From Listeria booriae (lineage in GTDB: Bacteria; Bacillota; Bacilli; Lactobacillales; Listeriaceae), in the NCBI RefSeq assembly GCF_000766865.1, contig NZ_JNFA01000005.1:45439-109438 (forward strand): a stretch of DNA of 64,000 nucleotides, written 5' to 3'. The translations under genes and the position numbers were made by a program. Positions 1 through 8,106 of this stretch are shown piece by piece (position 1 is the first letter of the stretch; each line of letters begins with the position of its first letter). The notes beneath the pieces were generated by a model. The model was not told the origin of the DNA. It saw only the letters and a program-made list of their open reading frames with translations, and ran no database searches.

Positions 1-729
1 TTTCAAAATTCCATTCGCATCCTGATCCATCACAAAACTAACGCTCCCCGTCGCATTCCGCAACAACGTCGCCGGCACAGCATCCGTAATCTCACCCATC
101 ACGACTTTCGCCACGATTTCCGCCTTCTTCGCGCCCGTCGTCACTAACACAATCTGTTTCGCCGTCATAATTTGTTGCATCCCAAGCGAAATCCCTTGCG
201 TCAACGGAAAATCCTCATCAAAATACTTGCTCATCACCGTCTTCGTCACATCGTCCAATTCCACCACATGACAATCCGTATCCACCGGCACAAACGGCTC
301 ATTAAAACCAATATGCCCATTCATCCCGACGCCCAGCAAAATAAAATCAATGCCACCGCGCTCCGCCACAAACCGGTCCACACGCGCACATTCCGCCGCC
401 AAATCCGCCGTTTTGCCATCAAAAAAGCAAATCTGCTCCTCACGAACCCCAACCAATTCATCAAAAAAGTTATCATAAAGCGTCTGCTGACAGCTTCCCT
501 TCACGTCACGCCCAAGGCCAACCCATTCATCCAGCCCAACAAAAGACGCCTCCCCAAAGTCCACCACACCAGCCTGATTCGCCCGTACTAACTCCTGCAT
601 TGTCAAAAGCGATGTATCCCCACCAGCAATACAAATCAAGCTTTTCGGTTTTTTCCGCACCGTTGCAATAATTTTCTCACTCACATATGCCGCCACATCT
701 TGCGCATTTCGTTTAATTCTAATGTCCAT
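1..729 (-). CDS. NagB-type glucosamine-6-phosphate deaminase/isomerase (3' end outside window)
   Basis: The 243 visible codons match the NagB / 6-phosphogluconolactonase fold, which in NagB converts glucosamine-6-phosphate to fructose-6-phosphate and ammonia. Visible motifs are an AGGDTS phosphate-binding loop near residue 37, GLDEWVGL near residue 67, and GVGMNGHIGFNEP near residue 135, which carries the catalytic-type His and Glu; Asn replaces the E. coli Asp, as in other Firmicute NagB proteins. The ATG at 729 follows an AGGAGG. It is the last visible gene of the PTS operon, 15 bp after EIIC. This suggests the imported sugar is an amino sugar. The C-terminus lies beyond position 1. The exact substrate, GlcN6P or a related ketose/aldose phosphate, is not settled. 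Confidence 0.8.
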   Translation of the reverse strand, partial: MDIRIKRNAQDVAAYVSEKIIATVRKKPKSLICIAGGDTSLLTMQELVRANQAGVVDFGEASFVGLDEWVGLGRDVKGSCQQTLYDNFFDELVGVREEQICFFDGKTADLAAECARVDRFVAERGGIDFILLGVGMNGHIGFNEPFVPVDTDCHVVELDDVTKTVMSKYFDEDFPLTQGISLGMQQIMTAKQIVLVTTGAKKAEIVAKVVMGEITDAVPATLLRNATGSVSFVMDQDANGILK

Positions 730-744
730 CTAACCCTCAACCTC

Positions 745-2064
745 CTAGAAATCTAAATCCAGCGCCTCATGTGCACGCTCACGATCCGATACATTCGCTT
801 CCTCTTTCACCAAGCTTTTTTCGTACATTTTAAAGAAAGGATAATACATACAGACCGCAACTGCAAGCACAACGATAATCAAAATAATCGCGCGCCAGTC
901 CATCGTCGCCAAATATTGCGCCAGTGGAATCGGTGTTCCGCCAACATTCGCAATCGGCGGACGAACCCAGCCAAAATGAAAGACAAACCATTGCCCCACA
1001 GCCACAATCGGCGTTCCAATTACAAACGGAATAAATAAGTACGGATTAAAACAAATCGGCAATCCAAAAACAACCGGCTCAGAAATCGTGAAAATCGCAG
1101 GCACTACAGACACCTTCCCGACCGCCTTCAATTCCTTCGACTTACTAAACAAAGCGAGCAAAACAAGTGCCCCTGTAAGTCCTGATCCCGAGAACCCCAT
1201 AAAATAATCCCAAAAATTCGGTGCAAAAACATGAGGAATCGATTCTCCCGCAGCATAAGCCGCAGCATTCGCTCCTAAGTATTGCGTCATAAACGGCATC
1301 ACAAACCCGACTAGAATCGCATACCCGTTCAACCCAATAAACCAGAACAACATCTCAAAGAAACAAATTAAGAATACCGCGTAAGGCGTATCAATACTAT
1401 TAATCGCTGGCGCCAACATCGTCGTAAACGCTTCCGGAATAATCTGTCCAGACGTCACACTTTGCATAGCCACACTAAGCCCCACAGCACCAAACAAAAT
1501 CACTACAAGCGGCACAATCGCCTCAAACGTCGTCGCAATCCCGTCTGGCAATCCCTTAATCCGAATCGTAATATTTTTGCGGATAAATAACGCAATCACT
1601 TCCACCGAAATCAATGACGCAAAAATCGCAATAAACAACCCTCGCGAATCCAGAAACGCCGTGCTAAGCGCCCCATCCACAAACTTCGTATTCAACACCA
1701 AAGTCGCCATCACACCCGCAATAATACTATGCAAAATCGGTGCCTTCATCTGTTTCGCATGACTATACGAAATCGTAATCGCACAATACACCGACAACAA
1801 TCCAAACGTAAACTGGAATGGCAAATTCAACATTTCCGCATGATCCACGAAAAACGTCTTAATCACACTTCCCGCAGGAAACATATTCCCAATCGCCGAA
1901 ATAATCAGCGAGAACGAACCAATAATCAACACCGAAATCAGCGCAATCATCCCATTTTTAATTGATGAAATATGACGTTGTTTCTCAATTTTGGCAGCGA
2001 CTGGCTCGAAATACTTCTCCATAAAAGCGATGAATTTATTCATAAATGATTTTTTCTCAGCCAC
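745..2064 (-). CDS. PTS lactose/cellobiose-family EIIC permease
   Basis: A polytopic membrane protein of about 440 residues with the hydrophobic pattern of the lactose/cellobiose/lichenan EIIC family. It contains the family-typical stretches GLNGYAILVGF and SEPVVFGLPICFNPYLFIPF in the substrate-binding half. It would translocate a beta-linked disaccharide while it is phosphorylated by EIIB. I chose the GTG at 2064, because a GGAGAGGAGAAGG lies just upstream and the start overlaps the EIIB stop by 8 bases; the reading frame stays open to an ATG at 2085. Its position between EIIB and a NagB-like gene favours a chito- or gluco-disaccharide, but the specificity cannot be read from sequence. Confidence 0.88.
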   Translation of the reverse strand: MAEKKSFMNKFIAFMEKYFEPVAAKIEKQRHISSIKNGMIALISVLIIGSFSLIISAIGNMFPAGSVIKTFFVDHAEMLNLPFQFTFGLLSVYCAITISYSHAKQMKAPILHSIIAGVMATLVLNTKFVDGALSTAFLDSRGLFIAIFASLISVEVIALFIRKNITIRIKGLPDGIATTFEAIVPLVVILFGAVGLSVAMQSVTSGQIIPEAFTTMLAPAINSIDTPYAVFLICFFEMLFWFIGLNGYAILVGFVMPFMTQYLGANAAAYAAGESIPHVFAPNFWDYFMGFSGSGLTGALVLLALFSKSKELKAVGKVSVVPAIFTISEPVVFGLPICFNPYLFIPFVIGTPIVAVGQWFVFHFGWVRPPIANVGGTPIPLAQYLATMDWRAIILIIVVLAVAVCMYYPFFKMYEKSLVKEEANVSDRERAHEALDLDF

Positions 2065-2413
2065 GCTCACCCTTCTCCTCTCCATTTAATTTCAAAATAA
2101 TGGCATCTTTCAAAATATTAGCCCCGTTCACCGTCCCATAATCTTTCGTATCAATAACTTGAATCGGTTTCCCATACTCATTAGCAATCTCGCTCAACTG
2201 CTTCAACTGATGCTTAATTTGCGGCCCAACCATAATCACATCAAAGTCCGCCACATACTCTCGCAACTCCCCAGCAGGATGCGCCTCAATCCGAACATCC
2301 GTCTGACGCAATTTTTCACTCGATTGGGCTATTTCCTTCATCTTTGTCACCATAACACCCGTTGACGCCCCCAAATTACAAACCAATAAAATATGCAATC
2401 GCTCTAAGTTCAT
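2057..2413 (-). CDS. PTS lactose/cellobiose-family EIIB
   Basis: A cytoplasmic EIIB of about 118 residues. The N-terminal LLVCNLGASTGVMVTKM carries the phosphoryl-accepting Cys and the phosphate loop, as in cellobiose EIIB proteins. It passes phosphate from EIIA to the incoming sugar at EIIC. The start at MNLERL is preferred over an upstream in-frame ATG: a GGGAGAG precedes it and it falls 2 bases after the EIIA gene. Translational coupling with EIIA and EIIC is likely from the near-zero spacing. Confidence 0.88.
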   Translation of the reverse strand: MNLERLHILLVCNLGASTGVMVTKMKEIAQSSEKLRQTDVRIEAHPAGELREYVADFDVIMVGPQIKHQLKQLSEIANEYGKPIQVIDTKDYGTVNGANILKDAIILKLNGEEKGERG

Positions 2414-2414
2414 C

Positions 2415-2744
2415 CTAAATCTCTCCCTTTTCCAATATTGGCCTAAATAAGCCGTATATCTCAATCATTTCTTGAATCAGCGTCGATGCCAAAATCGTAT
2501 TCATCAACGTATCCTGCGCATGCACGAGCAATACCGATATCTCACACGATTCCCCGCGACTCTCCTGCACCATCAAATCCGTCTGCGCTCGGTGCGCCTC
2601 ATTCATCAAAGCGTCCGATTCCGCAAGCAACTCCGCCACACGCTCCTTATTGCCAACCTTCGCTTCCTGCAACGCTTCCACTAATTTAGAAAACGAATCA
2701 CCAGCCAGCGATATTAATAAAAATGAAATCTTTTCCGCGTCCAT
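2415..2744 (-). CDS. PTS lactose/cellobiose-family EIIA
   Basis: A small helical EIIA of the lactose/cellobiose type, about 109 residues. The motif LLVHAQDTLMN carries the His that receives phosphate from HPr; the preceding sequence predicts the usual three-helix bundle. The start at MDAEKI has AGAGG nine bases upstream. An alternative ATG at 2765 would overlap the regulator stop codon as ATGA, but it lacks a good ribosome site. It is the second gene of the LicR-EIIA-EIIB-EIIC-NagB order. Confidence 0.87.
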   Translation of the reverse strand: MDAEKISFLLISLAGDSFSKLVEALQEAKVGNKERVAELLAESDALMNEAHRAQTDLMVQESRGESCEISVLLVHAQDTLMNTILASTLIQEMIEIYGLFRPILEKGEI

Positions 2745-2761
2745 AAAATACATCCTCTTTC

Positions 2762-4768
2762 TCATTCGTAAATTGCCGACAAAACATCGTGATACACGTC
2801 GTCCGCCGAGTGTCCCGCTTTAAACTTCGCCATTTTATCCTGATTCACAATCAATTTCATCAACTGCTCCACCAAAATCGGCGCCTCTTTCGTTCGCAAT
2901 GCCAACGTAAAAATCACACGCACCGGCTCATCAAAACGATCAAAAAACAAAATCCCCTCCTCAATCACCGTCACACCAAGCCCATCCTGCAAAATGCCAT
3001 CTTCCGGACCAGCATGCGCCAAAACAACACCCGGCGCAACCACCATATACGGCCCGTAACACTTAATATTCGCAATAACCTTCCGCCTGAAATCCGCCGT
3101 CGTCACACCAACCTCCTCAAGCCGCTTCGCCCCAATCTCAATCGCTTGCTGCCAAGTGTTCGCCCGTCTCACCCGCACTACCATGTCCTTGCGAAACACA
3201 ATCTGCGGCACCCGCGGTCGTTCCCAGCCATCCGAAATAAGCGCTTCCAAAAGTTCAAATTCCAGCTTACTAAAATTCGTAATCTCCGCATTCCGACTCA
3301 CAATATCAAGAATCTGACTAAACTTCCCGACCGCCTCCTGCTCCGTCTTCTTCAACCTCATTTGCAAATGGTCCTGCAACAACTCCAAATCGTCTTCCTG
3401 CAAATACCCATTCACCCGCAAAACTCGCGAACTATCCAATTCCGGCAAATCAATCGTACTCACCACAAAATCGAATTTTCGAATCAAATCCGGCGTCATT
3501 TTCCGAAGCGAAACCGTCTCGATTTCCTCCAACTCAAAATACTGCTTCAACTGCATCGCCAACATATTGCTCACCGCAACACCTTCCGGACAAACAACGA
3601 GCAACTTCGGCTTTTCCATCAACAAATGCTTCCTGCGCTCCATCTCCGAAGCAAAATAAATCGCCAAGAATGACATTTCCTGCGGATTAATCTGCTTCCC
3701 AAGCGACTCACAACATTCTCGAACCACCTGAAAAACCGCCCGATTATCCCGAATAAACGCATGAAAAATCGGATTCTCAATCATAACCCCCGACTCAATC
3801 CGTCGCACCATCCACAAAATATGCGCCCGAAGCTGCCTAAAAAACGCCCGATCCCCGTCCATAAAATCCATCCGATACTGCCGTCCAACACGCTCACAAA
3901 GCGCCACCACAAAAGACGTAATCTGCGCCTCATCCTGCTCACCGACCCGATATTGCCGCACCGTATTCAAAATAATCTCCATCGTATTGTCCAGCATATC
4001 CACAGAGTTTCCTTTCCGAAAATCCGCATAAGACCAGTCCTCTTTTTGCGCATGCTGCTTCACAAAAGCCACGAGTAACATCAAGTACAGCTGATCATCC
4101 ATCGCCCAATCAATCCCGTCCTCAATCTCCTCAATCTCCATCACAATCCGCTCCAACAAATCAACATCAAACAGATTATTAAAAAACAGCTCACCTTTCT
4201 TCGACGAACAGTCCCCCGAATCCAAGAACCGATAAAACTCATGCACACTCACCGTCTGAATAAACCGCCGCGCAAACAACGAACACTTAAGCACGATACT
4301 ACCTTCCAAATAAAACCCAATCCGCGGCTTATGTATCAACTCCAAATCATTCAAGAACAACTCACCCTCAATCGCCTTCAAATGATTCAAAACCGACGTC
4401 CGCGAAATAAACAACACCTGCTCAAAATAAGTCACTGGCGTCGCCTCATCACAAAGCAACAACCGCAACAACAAAAATCGCTGAATTTCCTCTTGGCTAT
4501 ACTTATACCTCTCCGGCGTTATCCGCTGCTTAAACATCGCCACAACCGGCTGAACCTCCTGCTTTCTGGCCAGCATCACTCCTTTTCTGCGGTGCCTCAT
4601 CGTTTTTTCAAGCCCACGTTCCTCTAAAAAAACATCCAACTTATTCAAATTATAGCGAACAACCCGATCTGAAATAACCAACTCCGTCGCAATCACATTC
4701 ATATTTACAAAACTCTCTTGCGCCAACAAGAATTCTAAAATCTCCATGCTCTGTTGATTTAACTTCAT
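2762..4768 (-). CDS. LicR/MtlR-type PTS-controlled transcriptional activator
   Basis: A 668-residue multidomain regulator. It has an N-terminal helix-turn-helix (residues about 1-70) with a second HTH-like stretch, two PTS regulation domains (about 180-390), a EIIB-like domain with Cys in LLVVCPEGVAVSN (about 395-480), and a C-terminal fructose/mannitol-type EIIA domain with His in VVLAHAGPEDG. In this family, phosphorylation of the PRD and EIIA/B domains by PTS proteins tunes activity to sugar supply and catabolite state. It is first in the operon it presumably activates. Length and domain order match LicR-like activators rather than the shorter RNA-binding BglG antiterminators. Confidence 0.88.
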   Translation of the reverse strand: MKLNQQSMEILEFLLAQESFVNMNVIATELVISDRVVRYNLNKLDVFLEERGLEKTMRHRRKGVMLARKQEVQPVVAMFKQRITPERYKYSQEEIQRFLLLRLLLCDEATPVTYFEQVLFISRTSVLNHLKAIEGELFLNDLELIHKPRIGFYLEGSIVLKCSLFARRFIQTVSVHEFYRFLDSGDCSSKKGELFFNNLFDVDLLERIVMEIEEIEDGIDWAMDDQLYLMLLVAFVKQHAQKEDWSYADFRKGNSVDMLDNTMEIILNTVRQYRVGEQDEAQITSFVVALCERVGRQYRMDFMDGDRAFFRQLRAHILWMVRRIESGVMIENPIFHAFIRDNRAVFQVVRECCESLGKQINPQEMSFLAIYFASEMERRKHLLMEKPKLLVVCPEGVAVSNMLAMQLKQYFELEEIETVSLRKMTPDLIRKFDFVVSTIDLPELDSSRVLRVNGYLQEDDLELLQDHLQMRLKKTEQEAVGKFSQILDIVSRNAEITNFSKLEFELLEALISDGWERPRVPQIVFRKDMVVRVRRANTWQQAIEIGAKRLEEVGVTTADFRRKVIANIKCYGPYMVVAPGVVLAHAGPEDGILQDGLGVTVIEEGILFFDRFDEPVRVIFTLALRTKEAPILVEQLMKLIVNQDKMAKFKAGHSADDVYHDVLSAIYE

Positions 4769-4860
4769 CAGCTACCATCGCCCCTCCATAGCTACAATTT
4801 AACACTTAATGATAAGGCTTACAAGACGCCATATAGCATATTTTGTCGCACAGAAGGTAC

Positions 4861-4981
4861 AAAAAAACACCCCAAAAATTAGATGTACCGTCTAACTTTT
4901 GGAGTGCATGACATTATTGTTTATTTTTCAAAGCTTTGGACATAATTTCTTTTTATGCCATCTAAATACAACAACAAATTG
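4861..4981 (-). ncRNA. Candidate small RNA in a 383-bp gap (weak)
   Basis: Between the LicR-like gene and the YusW-like gene no protein is visible. On the minus strand a TATAAT sits at 4988-4993, with only a poor -35. About 80 bases later comes a strong hairpin followed by seven T. Together these could delimit a transcript of about 120 nt. The downstream hairpin is a sequence relative of the YusW-gene terminator, so the region could instead be a leftover of a duplicated gene end. Confidence 0.2.
4868..4906 (-). terminator. Rho-independent terminator, second copy
   Basis: Arms CACCCCAAAAATTAGATG and CGTCTAACTTTTGGAGTG pair with few mismatches. On the minus strand the hairpin is followed by a run of seven T. 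It closely resembles the hairpin at 5040-5077 in both arms and loop region. Confidence 0.75.
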
Positions 4982-5039
4982 AACCCCATTATACTGTTTT
5001 AACGCTAATGTTTTCAGCTATATACGCGCAACAGAAAAA

Positions 5040-5077
5040 CACCTCAAATATTAGATTTCCGTCTAACTTTTGAGGTG
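5040..5077 (-). terminator. Rho-independent terminator of the YusW-like gene
   Basis: Arms CACCTCAAATATTAGA and TCTAACTTTTGAGGTG form a long stem about 75 bp after the stop codon of the secreted protein gene. On the minus strand the stem is followed by GTGTTTTT. Confidence 0.8.
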
Positions 5078-5151
5078 CCTATCATTACACATAAAGGATC
5101 TTTCAGCTATTTAAAACAAACTAATCAAAAAAGGATACAAAGTGAAGCGAA

Positions 5152-5922
5152 TTAAATCTCAAATTCAAGTTTAGAGTTGTTGCTGAATTTTGCTTCGAAT
5201 TCAAACTCTTTGTAGTCTTTGCCTAAGTTTAATTTAGTAAGGACTTGGTTTACGATTTGTGTTTGTGATTTCTTTTGGATGTCGAAATTAGCGAAGATTG
5301 CTTCGATTTTAGCTTGCGCTGCTGCGCCTTCTAGTTTTTCTTTTGTGAATTCATTTTCGAATTTAGCTTTGACAGTGCCATTGCTTTTTACTTCGTATTG
5401 GAATTCTACATCTTGTTTTTTGTACTCGATTTGTACTTCGATTTTTGTAACGCTTAGTGCTGCTGGTGTTACGGCTGGTGTGTCTGTTCCTGCAGAACCA
5501 GAGCTAGAGCTACCGAATGTGCCGAAGTTTACTTGTGTTGTGTAAGGTGTTGTGATGTACGCAAGGTGAAGGCCTTTATTGCTGTTTTTCGCGATGTCTG
5601 TCAAAATGCCTTTTAGTTGTTGCGTGTAAGCTGTTGCGCTTGCTGCGATTTGTTTCGCTTCGGCTGCTTTGAAGCCTGCTTTTGTCCATGTTTTGTTTAC
5701 TTTCAATTGGTTGTAAACTGCATTTACGTTAGCTGTTGTTACTTCTACGCCTGTTAATTTAGCAAGGTCTGCTTTCGTAAATTGTTGAATTGTTTTGTAG
5801 CTATCTTGATACGTGATATTACCAATCTGTTCTGCTGCCAAGGAAGTTGTTGGCGCGATCGTTGTCAATCCCAAGCTTAATGCTACACCTGTTGCTGCTG
5901 CTACTTTTACAAATTTGTTCAT
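5152..5922 (-). CDS. Secreted YusW-like protein
   Basis: A 256-residue exported protein. It has a Sec signal peptide (positive start, hydrophobic core to about residue 28, TTSLAAEQ cleavage region), an unassigned alpha-rich region (about 30-130), a Ser/Gly/Pro linker (about 138-155), and a C-terminal YusW-like domain rich in charged alternating strands (YEVKSNGTVKAKFENEF, KDYKEFEFEAKF). The function of YusW-like domains is not established. The start ATG at 5922 follows AGGAGAG. A strong sigma-A promoter lies upstream, flanked by inverted AT-rich elements shared with the divergent padR promoter region, so PadR control is plausible. Codon use shows strong preference for a few codons, suggesting high expression. 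Confidence 0.75.
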   Translation of the reverse strand: MNKFVKVAAATGVALSLGLTTIAPTTSLAAEQIGNITYQDSYKTIQQFTKADLAKLTGVEVTTANVNAVYNQLKVNKTWTKAGFKAAEAKQIAASATAYTQQLKGILTDIAKNSNKGLHLAYITTPYTTQVNFGTFGSSSSGSAGTDTPAVTPAALSVTKIEVQIEYKKQDVEFQYEVKSNGTVKAKFENEFTKEKLEGAAAQAKIEAIFANFDIQKKSQTQIVNQVLTKLNLGKDYKEFEFEAKFSNNSKLEFEI

Positions 5923-5954
5923 CTAAATCTCTCCTATTCCTGTTCTATTATAGA

Positions 5955-6052
5955 TTGGCTACTATTATTTATTCTATAGTACCTAAGACAATCATAGGAC
6001 ATGCGAATAATATTGTCAAGACTTTTCTATTATAGAATAAATAGTAGTCAAT
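5955..6052. promoter_or_regulatory. Divergent yusW-like/padR control region with facing inverted elements
   Basis: On the minus strand, TTGACA (6014-6019) and TATGAT (5991-5996) are exactly 17 bp apart and form a strong sigma-A promoter for the YusW-like gene. Two related elements of about 26 bp lie in opposite orientation around it, at 5955-5981 and 6027-6052. They share the core CTACTATT..TATTCTATA, and the first is itself near-palindromic (TACTAT...ATAGTA). They sit just outside the -35 and just after the start site, as expected for paired repressor operators. Confidence 0.55.
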
Positions 6053-6058
6053 AATGTA

Positions 6059-6087
6059 TTGCTTAAAAACCTTGATATTGCTATAAT
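6059..6087 (+). promoter_or_regulatory. Sigma-A promoter of the padR operon
   Basis: TTGCTT (6059-6064) and TATAAT (6082-6087) are separated by 17 bp, about 57 bp before the padR start. The operator-like element at 6027-6052 ends just upstream, which would allow autoregulation. Confidence 0.55.
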
Positions 6088-6143
6088 AAGACTGACTATT
6101 AATTATTATTTTAAATAGAGTAGTGTTAGCAGGAGGACGAGTA

Positions 6144-6473
6144 ATGCGTACGTCAATTCAGTTCAAAAAAGGTGTCCTGGAACTCTGTGTTCTATATTTA
6201 GTTCAGAAAAAGGACCGTTACGGCTATGAATTAACGCAGAAAGTAAACAAACATATTGAAATTGCAGAAGGAGCACTCTATCCATCGTTGCGCCGCTTGG
6301 TGAAAGATGGCTACTGTTCCACCTATACACAAGACTCACCAGATGGTCCTTCGCGAAAATATTATCATATTACGAACTTAGGTAGAGAATACTTAGATGA
6401 ATTGTTAACAGAATGGGATAAATTCGTGGTAGACGTTAACAATCTTCGTGAGGAGGAAGACAGAGATGAATAG
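6144..6473 (+). CDS. PadR family transcriptional regulator
   Basis: A 109-residue winged-helix protein of the PadR family. Visible motifs are GVLELCVLYLV, DRYGYELTQKV, the EGALYPSLRRLVKDGY recognition region, and the wing segment GPSRKYYHIT, followed by a short dimerisation helix. The start ATG at 6144 has AGGAGGA upstream and is preferred over a GTG at 6123. The stop overlaps the next start by 8 bp, so the gene is translationally coupled to the DUF1700 gene. PadR-DUF1700-DUF4097 sets are common in Firmicutes and usually respond to envelope stress. The likely targets are its own operon and the divergent secreted-protein gene. Confidence 0.9.
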   Translation: MRTSIQFKKGVLELCVLYLVQKKDRYGYELTQKVNKHIEIAEGALYPSLRRLVKDGYCSTYTQDSPDGPSRKYYHITNLGREYLDELLTEWDKFVVDVNNLREEEDRDE

Positions 6474-6951
6474 ACAGGAATTTTTTAGAGCATTGGAGGA
6501 AGGTTTCGCGACACTCGATATCGAGGAACGCGAAAGCCTTCTTGCCGATTACGAGGAGCACATCCAAATCAGTATGGCTTCTGGAAAAACAGAAGAAGAG
6601 GCGCTAGCTCACATTGGCGATCCGCGACATATCGTTGCTTCTTACTTCGAGGAGAATCGGTTGGACGCGGCCTTGCACGGTCTTGATGATGAGAACAACC
6701 GAAAACGCATTCAGTGGAAAGCCTTGTTTTCTACTTTGTGGCAAATCATTATTTTAGTATTATCGGCCCTATTTATTTTATTCAGCGGAATTGCTATTAT
6801 TGTTTATATTTTTAATTGGATTTCTATCGGGCAAGTCATTGTATATCAACTTTTTTTGTGTTGTGTACTAATCGGAATTGCGTTACTTTTATCATCATTA
6901 CTAGCCTCCACTTGGCGCCAATTCATAACTAGAAAGGGAGCATCGCAATGA
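6466..6951 (+). CDS. DUF1700 / HAAS-domain membrane protein
   Basis: A protein of 161 residues. The N-terminal HAAS-type helical domain (residues about 1-70) contains RESLLADYEEHI and EEALAHIGDPRHIVASYF, followed by two transmembrane helices (about 88-115 and 120-145). HAAS/DUF1700 proteins accompany PadR regulators and DUF4097 proteins; the HAAS part is thought to interact with the PadR partner or act as a small scaffold. The start ATG at 6466 overlaps the padR stop, with GAGGAGG upstream. The next gene overlaps by ATGA. Confidence 0.85.
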   Translation: MNRQEFFRALEEGFATLDIEERESLLADYEEHIQISMASGKTEEEALAHIGDPRHIVASYFEENRLDAALHGLDDENNRKRIQWKALFSTLWQIIILVLSALFILFSGIAIIVYIFNWISIGQVIVYQLFLCCVLIGIALLLSSLLASTWRQFITRKGASQ

Positions 6952-8033
6952 AAAAGCATATTATTTTCGGAATTTTACTGACAGCAATTGGGTGCATCGG
7001 CTTCTTGATTTGCCTTGTTTCTGGGAACATTATCGATCAGGGCCACGCTTACACGAAGAATTGGTCCATCTCCAATAAAAGCCTGCAAAACCTAACCATA
7101 CGAAGTGACTACAATATCGATGTTAACTTCAAAAAGACGACAAGTGACCAGAATTATATTACGCTAAATGGCAATCTAACACCAAAACAAATCGAGAAGT
7201 TGAACGACACGGTGCTTTCTAAAGGCAATTTGACTATCGATATGAAACATTCGAATCCAACGCTGAACAAAATCAATTTACAAGACTTTGGCATTCAAGA
7301 CATCACGATTCACTTAGCATCCGATTTTCAATTTGATAATGTCGTAATTGAAAGTGACACTGGCAAAATCGACGTCAATAATCTCACCAGCAAACATCTA
7401 AAAGTCGCCGTCCAATCTGGTTTTGTTGAAGGCTATAAAAATGATATTCAAGACGCTACCGTAAGAACAAAATCTGCAGACGTCGAACTCCTGCATTGGC
7501 TAGGAAATGTCACGATTCATAACGACGAAGGAACTGCCATCATCAAAGATTCCATCGGTGATTTCCAAATCATCAGCCAATCCGGAATCGTGCAATCCCA
7601 TCGCAACATCGGTGAGGCAATTCTACTAAAAACCGACACCGGCAAAATCGTGTCCACCGAAGATGATGTCACAACCTTAAACATCAACACAAAAGCTGGC
7701 GTAGCCATCCTAGAAGAAGTCGACGGCAAACTGGCAGCTACAGCAGGTACAGGCAAAATCGTTCTGCGCAACATTCGCGGCGACCTAACGGCAACGACTG
7801 ACGACGCCGACATCATCCTAGACCAGCAAACCGTTGCCGGCAACATCACGGCGATAAGCAAATCCGGCCTCGTCAAAATGACACTGTCACCACTTTTCAA
7901 ATCAGCACCAATCACAACACAAACAAGTACAGGCGAAGTTTTCACACCAAAGACATTCTCCGCACGCCAAGGCTCTCCAAAAATAAATATCAAAACAGAC
8001 TCTGGCGATATTAAAATATTCTCAGAAGAATAA
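6948..8033 (+). CDS. DUF4097 beta-solenoid-like envelope protein
   Basis: A 361-residue protein with one N-terminal membrane segment (about residues 5-25) and an extracytoplasmic region of repeated short strands (TDTGKI, TKAGVAILEEVDGKL, GTGKIVLRNIRGDL, TDSGDIKIF) typical of DUF4097 / putative adhesin repeats. Members include LiaG- and YvlB-like proteins of cell-envelope stress operons; the molecular activity is unknown. It is the third gene of the padR operon, joined by a 4-base ATGA overlap, and ends just before a bidirectional terminator shared with araA. Confidence 0.85.
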   Translation: MKKHIIFGILLTAIGCIGFLICLVSGNIIDQGHAYTKNWSISNKSLQNLTIRSDYNIDVNFKKTTSDQNYITLNGNLTPKQIEKLNDTVLSKGNLTIDMKHSNPTLNKINLQDFGIQDITIHLASDFQFDNVVIESDTGKIDVNNLTSKHLKVAVQSGFVEGYKNDIQDATVRTKSADVELLHWLGNVTIHNDEGTAIIKDSIGDFQIISQSGIVQSHRNIGEAILLKTDTGKIVSTEDDVTTLNINTKAGVAILEEVDGKLAATAGTGKIVLRNIRGDLTATTDDADIILDQQTVAGNITAISKSGLVKMTLSPLFKSAPITTQTSTGEVFTPKTFSARQGSPKINIKTDSGDIKIFSEE

Positions 8034-8035
8034 GC

Positions 8036-8075
8036 AAAATACCCCTGTTCCGCGAAATCTGGCAGGGGTATTTTT
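8036..8075. terminator. Bidirectional terminator between the DUF4097 gene and araA
   Basis: Arms AAAATACCCCTG and CAGGGGTATTTT are perfectly complementary, with A and T tracts on both sides. They serve the plus-strand padR operon and the minus-strand araBDA operon. Confidence 0.9.
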
Positions 8076-8106
8076 GCATTCCTTAATGTATATAAGTTTT
8101 TGAAAG

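Noticed and set aside
172..591. Plus-strand reading frame of 139 codons
   Set aside because: It is the complement of the NagB-like gene, has a low-complexity His/Arg/Asn composition and no ribosome site.
2789..4627. Several long plus-strand frames opposite the LicR-like gene
   Set aside because: Composition is typical of antisense shadows and no start signals are present; the minus-strand gene has clear domains.
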